15,021 nt of DNA from JBGLNJ01 sp964353405 (GCA_964353405.1 CAYGWJ010000161.1:1-15021); one strand, 5' to 3'; counted from the stretch's first letter, positions 6,549 to 13,786 are shown. Numbers and translations are program-made. Notes: generated by a model from the sequence alone, not told the origin.

Positions 6549-6983
6549 CTACTTGAGCAACGCGATGGCGTCAATTTCCACGAGCGCGCCCAGCGGCAGC
6601 CTGGCGGCCTGAACTGTGGTGCGCGCGGGCGGGTGCTTGTCGGGTGGGAAGAACTCGGCATAGACTGCGTTCATGGCCTGAAAATCTGCCATGTCCTGCA
6701 GAAACACACCGCACTTGACGACGCGATCCAGCGACGACCCGGCCGTATCCAGGATGGCCTGGATGTTCTTGAGCACCTGGCGGGTTTGCCCGGCGATGCC
6801 GCCTTCGACGAGCTTGCCGGTAGCCGGGTCAACGCCCGCCTGTCCGGCGGTGAAAACGAAATCGCCCGCCTTGATGCCCTGCGAGTAGGGGCCGATGGCC
6901 TTGGGTGCTTTATCGGTGGCGACTACTTCGCGCATGGGCGTTGGATACGCTTCGGCGCGGCCAAGTTGGAAGGGACCAGACAT
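6549..6983 (-). CDS. RidA/YjgF-family enamine/imine deaminase
   Basis: 144 residues. Family features are 'KAIGPYSQGIKAGDFVFTAGQ' near the start, 'NIQAILDTAGSSLDRVVK' in the middle, and the substrate-binding Arg in 'HPPARTTVQ'. RidA proteins hydrolyse reactive 2-aminoacrylate and related enamines made by PLP enzymes. ATG 6983 was chosen because a perfect AGGAGG precedes it by 7 bases, although this gives about 16 extra residues before the usual start (MREVVATDKAP). It is 14 bases downstream of the truncated PIN gene and 16 bases upstream of the response regulator. Confidence 0.9.
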   Translation of the reverse strand: MSGPFQLGRAEAYPTPMREVVATDKAPKAIGPYSQGIKAGDFVFTAGQAGVDPATGKLVEGGIAGQTRQVLKNIQAILDTAGSSLDRVVKCGVFLQDMADFQAMNAVYAEFFPPDKHPPARTTVQAARLPLGALVEIDAIALLK

Positions 6984-6997
6984 GGGAACCTCCTGAG

Positions 6998-7099
6998 TTA
7001 GGGTATGATTATGATATGGGTTAACCCGCTGATGATGTAATGTTCTTCCGTCTCTCGCGCTGCGGCAACAAAGACGCTGGCATCTACCGTGCAGGTCAT
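6998..7099 (-). pseudogene. Truncated PIN-domain (VapC-type) toxin
   Basis: 33 codons beginning MTCTVDASVFVAAARETEEHY, a normal PIN-domain start with the first metal-binding Asp (Asp6), and then an unrelated tail (IISGLTHIIIIP) and TAA. Intact VapC toxins are about 130-145 residues, so everything after the first strand and helix is lost, including the other acidic residues of the active site. The ATG overlaps the antitoxin stop in ATGA, the usual coupling in such pairs. It should be inactive as a nuclease. Confidence 0.75.
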
Positions 7100-7356
7100 C
7101 GCCGCATCTCCTCCAGAATCTTTACTGCGCTTTTGTCGCTCTTCCAGGTTTGACCAATTTGGTGCGCCAGTGCATCCAACTGGACATCCCAGTCAGTTAT
7201 CGGTTTGGCTCCAGATGGCTCGGGCTTGAGCGAAATCAGAAGAGCCAGCGGCGCACCCTCGTCGCCGACGAGAGTAACCGTCTCGCCCAAATGCAATCGT
7301 TCGAGCAAGCTCTTTAGATCGTGTTCGGCTGTTTCCACAGGCATGGACAGTGACAT
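7096..7356 (-). CDS. Phd/YefM-like antitoxin paired with the PIN remnant
   Basis: 86 residues. The N-terminal half ('PVETAEHDLKSLLERLHLGE' followed by 'TVTLVGDEGAPLALL') has the Phd/YefM-type DNA-binding fold pattern. The C-terminal half, which would cover the toxin, ends KILEEMRR. GGAGG precedes ATG 7356. The stop TGA overlaps the start of the PIN gene by one base, the standard antitoxin-first arrangement. It normally autorepresses its operon; with the toxin stump it is effectively an orphan antitoxin. It could still neutralise a related toxin elsewhere in the cell, which is inference. Confidence 0.7.
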   Translation of the reverse strand: MSLSMPVETAEHDLKSLLERLHLGETVTLVGDEGAPLALLISLKPEPSGAKPITDWDVQLDALAHQIGQTWKSDKSAVKILEEMRR

Positions 7357-7384
7357 GGAAACCTCCTATCGTCAGGTTATGCTG

Positions 7385-7393
7385 ATTGTACCA
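7385..7393 (-). promoter_or_regulatory. Extended -10 promoter of the antitoxin gene
   Basis: On the minus strand TGG-TACAAT forms an extended -10 (TGn plus 5 of 6 consensus) about 28 bases upstream of the antitoxin ATG. No good -35 was found. The rest of the 7357-7526 interval holds nothing recognisable. Confidence 0.45.
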
Positions 7394-7526
7394 CACAAGT
7401 CGCAGACAGATCGCAATGTTCTGGCTGCTATCCACACGGTCTTTGGGCCGCAGGTAAATCGGCAGACGCTTTTCAGACAGCCGCAAACCCTTTTGGGAAA
7501 CGTCGCGCGCAAAGCGCCTCGATGGC

Positions 7527-8222
7527 CTATTCGAGGGCTTGCAAGTTTCGCAGCAACTGCACCACTTCGGTGACGGCAACCTCGAACAGCCGCTGCATGA
7601 TGTCGTCTGAGACTTGATAAGGTCCACCGAAACTGCCATCACCCAATCGAGCACGTACCTCGTCGGCGGGGAGGTACGGCGTTGAGCCGGTGGCGGGCTT
7701 GTCACCTTCGGGCACATCCGCCACACGCGTAAACGGAAAATTCTCTGACCAGTTGGCGTGCGCGGGCATCAGTTTGTTATCGGCATAGAACTGGACGGCG
7801 GCGGGACCTTTCCACCAGTGATGGATGGCCAGGCGCAACCCGGGCAAGAGGTTGACCAGCTCGCGCAGAGCAAAATCCATTCCCGCGTTTCCACCGTGGC
7901 CGTTCAGCACGAGCACACGCCTGAACCCCTGGCGGTGTAATTCCGAAACCAGCTCGCAGACGACGCGGTTGAACATCTCCGCGCTCAAGCTGATGGTGCC
8001 GGGGTAAGCGGCAAAGTAGGACGACACGCCAAAGTTCAGCGGCGGCGCGACGAGCACGTTCTCTCGTTCCGCCGCCGCCGTGGCAATCGCCATCGGCTGA
8101 CGAACGTCGGAAAGCAGGCTGAGGTAGCCGTGCTGCTCGCACGAGCCGGTGACCAGGATGATGCGGTCGTCGTGCTTGAGGTATTCCTCCACATCCATCC
8201 AGTTCAAGTCTTTTAATAGCAT
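7527..8222 (-). other. Creatininase module with its own likely start inside the fused frame
   Basis: ATG 8222 (MLLKDLNWMDVEEYL) is where creatininase-family proteins normally begin, and GCGAGGACACC stands directly before it as a ribosome binding site. This supports the view that it was, and may still be, a separate gene of 231 residues whose upstream neighbour lost its stop codon when repeats expanded between them. The substrate is unknown; the family includes creatinine and formamidopyrimidine amide hydrolases. Confidence 0.6.
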
Positions 8223-8813
8223 GGTGTCCTCGCAAGTCAAGAGGCAAGAGGCAAGAGGCAGGAGGCAAGAGGCAAGAGGCAAAGGGCGCTCGTCACACTG
8301 GTTGCATCCTGCTTCCTGCATCCTGCTTCCTGCATCCTGCTTCCTGCATCCTGCTTCCTGCATCCTGCCTCTTGCATCCTGCTCCAAGAGAATCGTCACC
8401 GGCCCGTCATTGTGAATTTCAACCAGCATGTGCGCGCGAAAGATGCCGGTTTGCACAGGGACGCCTTGTGCTTCCAGTAATTCGACCAGGCGGCGGATGA
8501 GGGGTTCGGCAACCTCCGGGGGCGCAGCCTGGTCGTAACTGGGACGGCGGCCTTTGCGCGCGTCGCCATACAGAGTGAACTGGCTGACGACAAGGACGCT
8601 CCCTTTGATATCCAGCACCGAGCGGTTGAGCTTGCCTGCCTCGTCGTCAAAGATGCGGAGTGTGGCGATCTTGCTCGCCAGCCACTGCGCTTCGGCTTCC
8701 GTGTCGCCGACTCGGATCCCAACCAGGATAACAAGCCCATGACCGATGGCGCCAACAATGCGCCCATCCACGCTCACCGATGCATTCTTCACGCGTTGAA
8801 TGAGTACTCGCAT
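7527..8813 (-). CDS. dtd: D-aminoacyl-tRNA deacylase fused in frame to a creatininase-family hydrolase
   Basis: One open frame of 428 codons. Residues 1 to about 144 are a full-length DTD, with 'SQFTLYGDARKGRRPSYDQ' and the C-terminal 'NDGPVTILLE'; DTD hydrolyses D-amino acids mis-loaded on tRNA. About 52 residues of low-complexity, Cys/Gln-rich linker (QEAGCRKQDAG repeats, then LPLASCLLPLASCLL) come from DNA heptamer repeats. The last 231 residues are a creatininase-family amidohydrolase with metal ligands in 'GSCEQHG', 'LLSD', 'NGHGGN' and 'HANWSEN'. Start ATG 8813 gives the canonical MRVLIQRV; a GTG lies one codon upstream. A strong promoter is just upstream. The creatininase part has its own ATG with GAGG, so two proteins may be made. 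No stop codon separates them. Confidence 0.8.
   Translation of the reverse strand: MRVLIQRVKNASVSVDGRIVGAIGHGLVILVGIRVGDTEAEAQWLASKIATLRIFDDEAGKLNRSVLDIKGSVLVVSQFTLYGDARKGRRPSYDQAAPPEVAEPLIRRLVELLEAQGVPVQTGIFRAHMLVEIHNDGPVTILLEQDARGRMQEAGCRKQDAGSRMQEAGCNQCDERPLPLASCLLPLASCLLTCEDTMLLKDLNWMDVEEYLKHDDRIILVTGSCEQHGYLSLLSDVRQPMAIATAAAERENVLVAPPLNFGVSSYFAAYPGTISLSAEMFNRVVCELVSELHRQGFRRVLVLNGHGGNAGMDFALRELVNLLPGLRLAIHHWWKGPAAVQFYADNKLMPAHANWSENFPFTRVADVPEGDKPATGSTPYLPADEVRARLGDGSFGGPYQVSDDIMQRLFEVAVTEVVQLLRNLQALE
8239..8280. repeat. Heptamer repeat block A (AAGAGGC)
   Basis: Six contiguous 7-base units on the plus strand, five AAGAGGC and one AGGAGGC. The block lies in the linker between the DTD and creatininase modules and encodes the LPLASCLLPLASCLL stretch on the minus strand. 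Confidence 0.85.
8304..8385. repeat. Heptamer repeat block B (GCATCCT/GCTTCCT)
   Basis: Four perfect 14-base units (GCATCCTGCTTCCT) are followed by a variant containing GCCTCTT and a partial copy. GCCTCTT is the exact complement of block A's unit, so A and B are heptamers of one family in opposite orientation, able to fold back over a roughly 23-base spacer. On the minus strand the block encodes the QEAGCRKQDAGSRM repeat. It resembles the heptanucleotide tandem repeats known from cyanobacteria. Confidence 0.85.
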
Positions 8814-8834
8814 CACATCCCCCTGTGGGTCAAG

Positions 8835-8862
8835 ATTATACTAGTGAAACGATTCCAGTCAA
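8835..8862 (-). promoter_or_regulatory. Promoter of dtd
   Basis: On the minus strand TTGACT (8857-8862), 16 bases and a perfect TATAAT (8835-8840) lie about 22 bases upstream of the dtd start codon. This is one of the two outward-facing promoters at the strand switch. Confidence 0.8.
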
Positions 8863-8938
8863 TCGAATGAGGTTCGGGCGTGATCGATAGTATTTCACAA
8901 GATGCTTGGTTTGTTGCACGGTTCCCTCTTTGGTAGCT

Positions 8939-8966
8939 GGCCGGACAGCACGAAAGCCATCCGGCC
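8939..8966. repeat. Inverted repeat in the divergent intergenic region
   Basis: A 7-bp inverted repeat (GGCCGGA / TCCGGCC) with a 14-base loop lies just upstream of the rightward -35 box. It could be an operator for the defence cluster. Apart from this and the two promoters, 8863-9088 shows nothing recognisable. Confidence 0.35.
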
Positions 8967-8979
8967 GGCGAACGAGCGT

Positions 8980-9008
8980 TTGACCATTTACTGGTTTCCA
9001 CCTATACT
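8980..9008 (+). promoter_or_regulatory. Promoter of the rightward nuclease/Nmad3/hsdM cluster
   Basis: TTGACC, exactly 17 bases and TATACT form a strong sigma70-type promoter ending 80 bases before the nuclease start codon. With short gaps between the following genes, it probably drives the whole cluster at least to the terminator at 13629. Confidence 0.75.
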
Positions 9009-9088
9009 TTTCTGCACACGAACAAGTGGCCTCCAGATCACACTCGGGAAACAGTCGTTTTCCTGAATCCTGGGCCTGACAGGTTGCG

Positions 9089-9847
9089 ATGATGCAAGGC
9101 AAAACCAGCACGACAAAAACCAACACCTCTGTTCTGATGCCGAAGGATTTGGCCGATTTCCGACGCCGATACCGCAATGTTACAAATCAACTAGCGGATT
9201 CAGGCTTGAGGCAGTTTCGGGGTAATTTTGCACAGTTGCGAATCTCGTTGGCGCGGCTGCAAGATGAAGCAGAAAAACACAACCAACAAGCCGCCAGCGA
9301 GTTCAATGTCTTTGAGCTTTTGGGCGTTGCACATGACGAGGTTCGTACCCACTCTGCATTTCTGGCTGACCTGCTTGACCCGGATGGCGCTCATGGGCAA
9401 AAACATCTGTTTTTGAAATCGTTCCTTCGAATGTGCGCCCGTAAGCATCCCGAATTTCCTTTGCCAGCCGATCCCGTTGCCAGGGGGCTGTGGTTCACCG
9501 AGCAGGAAAAAGTGACTCCCTATGGCTGCATGGATTTGGTCGTTACTTGCCCCGATCTTGGGTTTCTGTTGGTCATAGAAAACAAGGTGATGGCTGGTGA
9601 GCAAGAACATCAACTGAAGCGGTACTCGGGCTGGATGGAAACGCAGAGGCAGCATTATGCCCATCGGGCACTTGTCTATCTGACTCCAAGCGGCAGAGAA
9701 TCAGATTCGAGTGCCGGTTGCCGATATTTCAAATTGTCTTATCACGACGACGTTTACGCATGGCTCGATTCGGCGCTGGCGGATGTGCAGGCGCCGCGCA
9801 TCACGGAAACCGTTGCGCAATACATGGAAGTTATCGCCTCACTGTAA
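9089..9847 (+). CDS. PD-(D/E)XK nuclease-family protein (PDDEXK_4 type)
   Basis: 252 residues. The family pattern is clear: 'EFNVFELLGVAHDEVRTHS' then 'FLADLLDP' with HG, and the catalytic core Asp149 ... Glu164-x-Lys166 in 'GCMDLVV' and 'LVIENKV', followed by 'AGEQEHQLKRY'. These proteins occur in defence islands; the PD-(D/E)XK fold cuts DNA, but the target here is unknown. The start ATG 9089 fits the promoter but has only a weak binding site (CAGG); ATG 9137 is an alternative. Relatives usually carry a further C-terminal domain. Here that domain seems to be the next, separate frame, so this may be the N-terminal half of a split gene. Confidence 0.75.
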   Translation: MMQGKTSTTKTNTSVLMPKDLADFRRRYRNVTNQLADSGLRQFRGNFAQLRISLARLQDEAEKHNQQAASEFNVFELLGVAHDEVRTHSAFLADLLDPDGAHGQKHLFLKSFLRMCARKHPEFPLPADPVARGLWFTEQEKVTPYGCMDLVVTCPDLGFLLVIENKVMAGEQEHQLKRYSGWMETQRQHYAHRALVYLTPSGRESDSSAGCRYFKLSYHDDVYAWLDSALADVQAPRITETVAQYMEVIASL

Positions 9848-9864
9848 GACACGGAGATGCCAAC

Positions 9865-10464
9865 ATGGACTATAATGCTCAAGTGACCGAGTTTCTCTCC
9901 AGGCGAGAGAACCTGCTCTTTGCGTTCGAGATCGTTGAGAGGCTCGAAGATGTCAAGGACAAGTTCCAAAAGGAATTCTGGCTCGGCGTGCGAGATGTCA
10001 TCCGGCGACGGCTTGCCCGTTCAGGGCAGACTGGGAGATGGGAAATCGATTTTCCGAATGAGTCTAAACTAAATGGGACATCATGGATGTATTGTAACCT
10101 TTTCCCTATGAATGTTACCGATGAGCAGTATTGTCTCGGAATGGGACTCTAGCAGTGGGGAAGCCAGAATAGTTGCCGGTTTGCCTGCGGCGTCTGGTGG
10201 AGCGAGACAATCAAGGGCAAAATCAAGTGGCCTTTGGTTCAGAAACTCGCAAAGCAATTGGGCAAAGAAGGCTTTGATGACATAGCCAGTGGCTGGCTTG
10301 GTGTGCGCTACCTCGACCTTGCTCCAAGAAGCAAAGAATTTGTGTTGCGCATGGTGGCAGGCAAACATATCGTGATTGAGGAAATGGCCGATTTGCTCTG
10401 GACGTTGTTCGAGAGCAAACACACTATGATCGAAGCGGCCAATCGCGCTCTTGCAAAACGATAA
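9865..10464 (+). pseudogene. C-terminal half of the nuclease protein, interrupted by an amber codon
   Basis: A frame of 200 codons contains one internal stop, TAG at 10150-10152. The first 95 codons ('RRENLLFAFEIVERLEDVKDK' and following) have the helical pattern often seen after PDDEXK_4 cores. Codons after the TAG continue in the same frame ('RFACGVWWSETIKGKIKWPL', then 'EEMADLLWTLFESK') to TAA. The gene follows the nuclease stop by 17 bases in a different frame, with GGAG upstream of ATG 9865. Either the 95-residue product is made alone or the protein is dead. TAG is an ordinary stop elsewhere in the window (RidA, response regulator, creatininase), which argues against recoding. The functional assignment is inference. 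Confidence 0.6.
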
Positions 10465-10500
10465 ACGTAGGGTGCCTGCGTCTATGATGGGGAACCTAAC

Positions 10501-11313
10501 ATGCGCGTCATCTTGAGCCGCAAGGGTTTTGATTCCAACTATGGCGGAAAGCCAAGCCCCATCTTGCCCGATGGGCGGCTGATGTCTCTCCCCATTCCCT
10601 TGCCAGACGAGAAACTGTGCTATAGTGATTTGGACCTGGATGGCAGAACCTATCAGGCCGTAATGGACGAGTTGGGTTACAAACGACTCCAAACGTGCCA
10701 CCTCGATCCAGACCTTCGCAGGAGCATCGTGCCGCGCCTGCCAGGGTGGGAGCCCGTGTTCGGGCAAATTGACGCCGCGCAGGGGCATCTGGACAATCAA
10801 GGCGTTGGCGCGGGAGACCTCTTTCTATTCTTTGGGTGGTTTCGACATACCAAGCTAGATCGGTCGGGCAAGCTTGTATTTGATCCGGTTGATCGAGAAG
10901 GCAAACATATTATCTTTGGCTATCTCCAGGTGGATGCCAAGATACGAATGAATGTACTGACGCCTTGCCCGACCTGGATGGCATATCATCCACACATGGA
11001 ACCCGGGAGAAGATTCGTACCCAATAACACTGTTTACATCGCCAAACATACCCTGTCCTGGAATGGCAACCTATCAGGCGCAGGTGTCTTTTATTTCGAT
11101 CAGAGCCTGGTTCTGACCAAAGCCGGCCTGTCCCGCTCGCGTTGGCAGTTGCCCGCAATTTTCAAGAGCCTGACTATCACCTATCATTCACCTCAATCCT
11201 GGAAGAAGGGCTACTTTCAATCTGCGGGCAGAGGTCAAGAGTTCGTCGTTCAACAAGACCAGCAGGCCGAAAACTGGGCCAAAGGGCTGATCCAAAACAA
11301 TCGCGTGTGGTAA
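10501..11313 (+). CDS. Nmad3 (nucleotide modification-associated domain 3) protein
   Basis: 270 residues. The start 'MRVILSRKGFDSNYGG', then 'PSPILPDGRLMSLPIP', is characteristic of the Nmad3 family. That family was defined by comparative genomics as accompanying enzymes that make or process modified nucleotides in phages and bacteria; the biochemical activity is not established. Other visible motifs are 'GDLFLFFGWFR', typical of the family, and 'IFGYLQVDAKI'. It has a GGGGAA upstream and sits 36 bases after the nuclease remnant and 9 bases before hsdM, so it is almost certainly co-transcribed with the methyltransferase. That link to a type I modification enzyme is the main clue to its role. 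Confidence 0.75.
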   Translation: MRVILSRKGFDSNYGGKPSPILPDGRLMSLPIPLPDEKLCYSDLDLDGRTYQAVMDELGYKRLQTCHLDPDLRRSIVPRLPGWEPVFGQIDAAQGHLDNQGVGAGDLFLFFGWFRHTKLDRSGKLVFDPVDREGKHIIFGYLQVDAKIRMNVLTPCPTWMAYHPHMEPGRRFVPNNTVYIAKHTLSWNGNLSGAGVFYFDQSLVLTKAGLSRSRWQLPAIFKSLTITYHSPQSWKKGYFQSAGRGQEFVVQQDQQAENWAKGLIQNNRVW

Positions 11314-11322
11314 GGTCAATCC

Positions 11323-12942
11323 ATGCCAAGAGCCAAAGCCGACAAGAAAAAGACCAACGGCGCGAACCTGGGCTTTGAAGAAAAGCTATGGGCGGCTGCC
11401 GACAAAATGCGCGGCCACATGGACGCCGCCGAGTACAAGCACGTGGTGCTTGGCCTCATCTTTCTCAAATACATCTCTGATGCGTTTGCCGAACGCCACG
11501 ACTGGCTGCTGAAAGAAGCCGCCACACCTGGGAGCGAATACTATGTGCGGGAAGAGCGCGCGCGTTACGGGGTGGCCGAAGACCGTGACGAGTACACCGC
11601 TGAAAATGTCTTTTGGGTGCCCAAGCAAGCCCGTTGGTCGTATCTCCAGGCCAACGCCAAGCAGCCTACCATCGGCAAGCTGATTGACGATGCGATGCTC
11701 GCCATCGAAAAAGAGAATCCCCGCCTCAAGGGTGTGCTCTCCAAAGACTATTCACGTCCTTCGCTCGACAAGCAGCGCTTGGGCGAATTGATTGACCTGA
11801 TCGGCACGATTGGCCTGGGCGATGCGGCAAGCCGCTCGAAGGACATTCTGGGCCGCGTGTACGAATATTTCCTGGGTCGCTTTGCCAGCGCGGAAGGCAA
11901 AGGCGGCGGCGAGTTTTACACGCCGCAGTCCGGCGTCAAGCTGCTGGTCGAGATGATCGAGCCGTACAAGGGCCGCGTGTACGATCCCTGTTTCGGATCG
12001 GGCGGCATGTTTGTGCAATCGGAAAAGTTTGTCCAGGCGCACGGCGGGCGCATCGGCGACCTGGCGATTTACGGTCAGGAATCCAACGCGACGACGTGGC
12101 GGCTGTGCAAGATGAACCTGGCGATCCGCGCCATCGAGGGCAACCTTGGCCCCGAAAACGCCGACACATTCCACCGCGACCTGCACCCCGACCTGAAAGC
12201 TGACTTTATCCTGGCGAACCCACCGTTCAACGTGAGCGACTGGGGCAGCGAGCGATTGCGCGAGGACGTGCGCTGGAAGTATGGCGCGCCGCCTGTGGGC
12301 AATGCCAACTTTGCCTGGGTGCAGCACATCATCCATCACCTGGCCCCGAACGGTGTGGCCGGCTTTGTGTTGGCGAACGGCTCCATGTCGTCCAACACCA
12401 GCGGCGAAGGCGACATTCGCCGCGCCATCGTCGAGGCCGACCTGGTGGACTGCATGATCGCGCTGCCAGGGCAACTGTTTTACACGACGCCGATCCCGGC
12501 CTGCCTGTGGTTCCTCACGCGCAACAAAAAGGGTACTCCCTCTCCCTCAAAGGGGGAGGGTCGGGGTGGGGGGCGAGATCGGCGCGGGCAGACGCTTTTT
12601 ATTGATGCGCGCAAGCTGGGCCAACTGATTGACCGGACGCACCGCGAGCTGACAGATAAAGAACTCGCGCGCATCGCCGCGACCTACCACGCCTGGCGTG
12701 GAGAAAAGGGTGCAGCCAACTATGAGGACGTGCCAGGCTTTTGCAAGAGCGCAACGATGGGCGAAATCGCCGCTAATGGCTATGTGCTCACGCCAGGGCG
12801 ATACGTAGGCGCGGAGCAAGTCGAAGACGATGACGAGCCATTTGAGGAAAAGGTAAAGCGTCTCACAGCAAAACTCGAAGAACAGTTTGCCGAGTCGGCA
12901 CGATTGGAGCAGGCGATCCGAGAGAACTTGCGGAGACTGTAA
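11323..12942 (+). CDS. hsdM: Type I restriction-modification methyltransferase subunit HsdM
   Basis: 539 residues, full length. An N-terminal helical domain (about 15-160, beginning 'LGFEEKLWAAADKMRGHMD') is followed by the N6-adenine methyltransferase core with AdoMet motif I 'DPCFGSGGMF' (221-230) and catalytic motif IV 'NPPF' (299-302), then a C-terminal helical region ending in a coiled coil for contact with HsdS. With HsdS it methylates adenine in the bipartite target; HsdR would be needed for cleavage and is not in the window. About residues 404-416 (GTPSPSKGEGRGGG) come from an inserted palindromic DNA element and are absent from the second hsdM copy. Both catalytic motifs are intact. 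Confidence 0.95.
   Translation: MPRAKADKKKTNGANLGFEEKLWAAADKMRGHMDAAEYKHVVLGLIFLKYISDAFAERHDWLLKEAATPGSEYYVREERARYGVAEDRDEYTAENVFWVPKQARWSYLQANAKQPTIGKLIDDAMLAIEKENPRLKGVLSKDYSRPSLDKQRLGELIDLIGTIGLGDAASRSKDILGRVYEYFLGRFASAEGKGGGEFYTPQSGVKLLVEMIEPYKGRVYDPCFGSGGMFVQSEKFVQAHGGRIGDLAIYGQESNATTWRLCKMNLAIRAIEGNLGPENADTFHRDLHPDLKADFILANPPFNVSDWGSERLREDVRWKYGAPPVGNANFAWVQHIIHHLAPNGVAGFVLANGSMSSNTSGEGDIRRAIVEADLVDCMIALPGQLFYTTPIPACLWFLTRNKKGTPSPSKGEGRGGGRDRRGQTLFIDARKLGQLIDRTHRELTDKELARIAATYHAWRGEKGAANYEDVPGFCKSATMGEIAANGYVLTPGRYVGAEQVEDDDEPFEEKVKRLTAKLEEQFAESARLEQAIRENLRRL
12534..12573. repeat. In-frame palindromic insert in hsdM
   Basis: The run CCCTCTCCC - TCAAA - GGGGGAGGG (one G-T wobble) and the following G-rich tail form a GC-skewed hairpin element inside the coding region. 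The second hsdM copy (14190-14599) has only about four codons here instead of about thirteen, so the element entered this copy and kept the frame. It resembles the pyrimidine/purine-skewed palindromes dispersed in many Chloroflexota genomes (inference). Confidence 0.7.
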
Positions 12943-12959
12943 GCATTCGAGAGAGAACC

Positions 12960-13607
12960 ATGCCATATTCGTTCGCCGCAGGCGATGAAGTCGGGCAGGT
13001 GGGATTCAAATTTGAGCAAGGCTCCACTCGGCTGTTTGCCGTCACGGTCGTGTTGACGAACGAGCCACAGGCCATCCGCGATCTGGTTGACAGCTTCCGG
13101 CATGAACGTGGACTGCCTGGCGGAACAGAGATCAAGTTTCACAGTACGCCTCGCGCATCTCGGCTGATGTTTCTGCAAGAGGCCGTGGCGTGGCCGCTGG
13201 TCGCTCGGACGCTGTATGTGGACAAGCCGTTCCTGCCTGTGGACTTGCGTCGGCTCAAGAGTTGGGAATTTTATGGGTTCTGCCTGGCTGAATTGTTGGA
13301 TCGTGTGCCGGTGGGAGAATTGCTCAACACAAACCTGGTGCTGGACGAGTTTGGGCCGACCAAGATGGCGTTGCGGGCGATTCGCGAACAACTGCGCCGT
13401 CGAGGGCTATGGGGAAGTTCGATTCGTCTGCTCAAGCGATTGGCCTTTCGGCGCTCGCAGAGCGAGTCCCTGATCCAGGTGGCAGATATGTTCGGCGGCG
13501 CGATTTACCGTTGGCTGGCTGATAAAGATGAAACGTATTATCGCCTTGTCTCGGATAAAGCTCTGGTGTGGGCATACCGTCCGGCAAAAGCAAACCCGCC
13601 CACCTAA
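12960..13607 (+). CDS. DUF3800 domain protein
   Basis: 215 residues. The pattern fits DUF3800: acidic 'AAGDEVGQVGF' near the start, 'GSTRLFAVTVVL', 'EIKFHST' in the first third, and 'LIQVADMFGGAIYRW' near the end. The family is predicted to have an RNase H-like fold and is often found near restriction or mobile loci; its activity is unproven. It begins 17 bases after hsdM with a GAGAGA-type binding site and is followed by a terminator, so it is the last gene of the nuclease-Nmad3-hsdM unit. It stands where hsdS would be expected. Confidence 0.75.
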   Translation: MPYSFAAGDEVGQVGFKFEQGSTRLFAVTVVLTNEPQAIRDLVDSFRHERGLPGGTEIKFHSTPRASRLMFLQEAVAWPLVARTLYVDKPFLPVDLRRLKSWEFYGFCLAELLDRVPVGELLNTNLVLDEFGPTKMALRAIREQLRRRGLWGSSIRLLKRLAFRRSQSESLIQVADMFGGAIYRWLADKDETYYRLVSDKALVWAYRPAKANPPT

Positions 13608-13628
13608 TCCCAGTGCTTGTCTGGGCAG

Positions 13629-13648
13629 GTCGCCATACGGCGACTTTT
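13629..13648 (+). terminator. Intrinsic terminator after the DUF3800 gene
   Basis: A perfect 6-bp stem GTCGCC / GGCGAC with a 4-base loop is followed by TTTT, 21 bases after the stop codon. A second, weaker T5 run follows at about 13676-13680. The remaining bases up to 13786 show no gene. Confidence 0.65.
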
Positions 13649-13786
13649 CAGTGTGCGGGTAAACCGGCGGCCCGATTTTTCTAGTCATTATTCTACAGCG
13701 AAAATGCTCGCACGTCAAGATGAATTTTGGCGATTCGCCGCCGATGGTAGAGTTGGCGATTCAAGCCAATCTTGGGAGAATAGGTT

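Noticed and set aside
7018..7027. Perfect palindrome GGGTTAACCC upstream of ridA as an operator
   Set aside because: It lies inside the PIN remnant's coding sequence, is only 10 bp, and no well-spaced promoter accompanies it.
8304..8385. CRISPR array
   Set aside because: The 14-bp units abut with no spacers and no cas genes are near; it is a tandem heptamer repeat.
8836..9177. Minus-strand frame of 113 codons with a hydrophobic, signal-like start
   Set aside because: It contains both the rightward promoter and, at its end, the dtd promoter, overlaps the nuclease start, has no clear binding site and matches no family I recognise.
10150..10152. TAG read through as an amino acid (recoding)
   Set aside because: TAG ends several intact genes in the window and no recoding element or suppressor tRNA is visible; a nonsense mutation is simpler.
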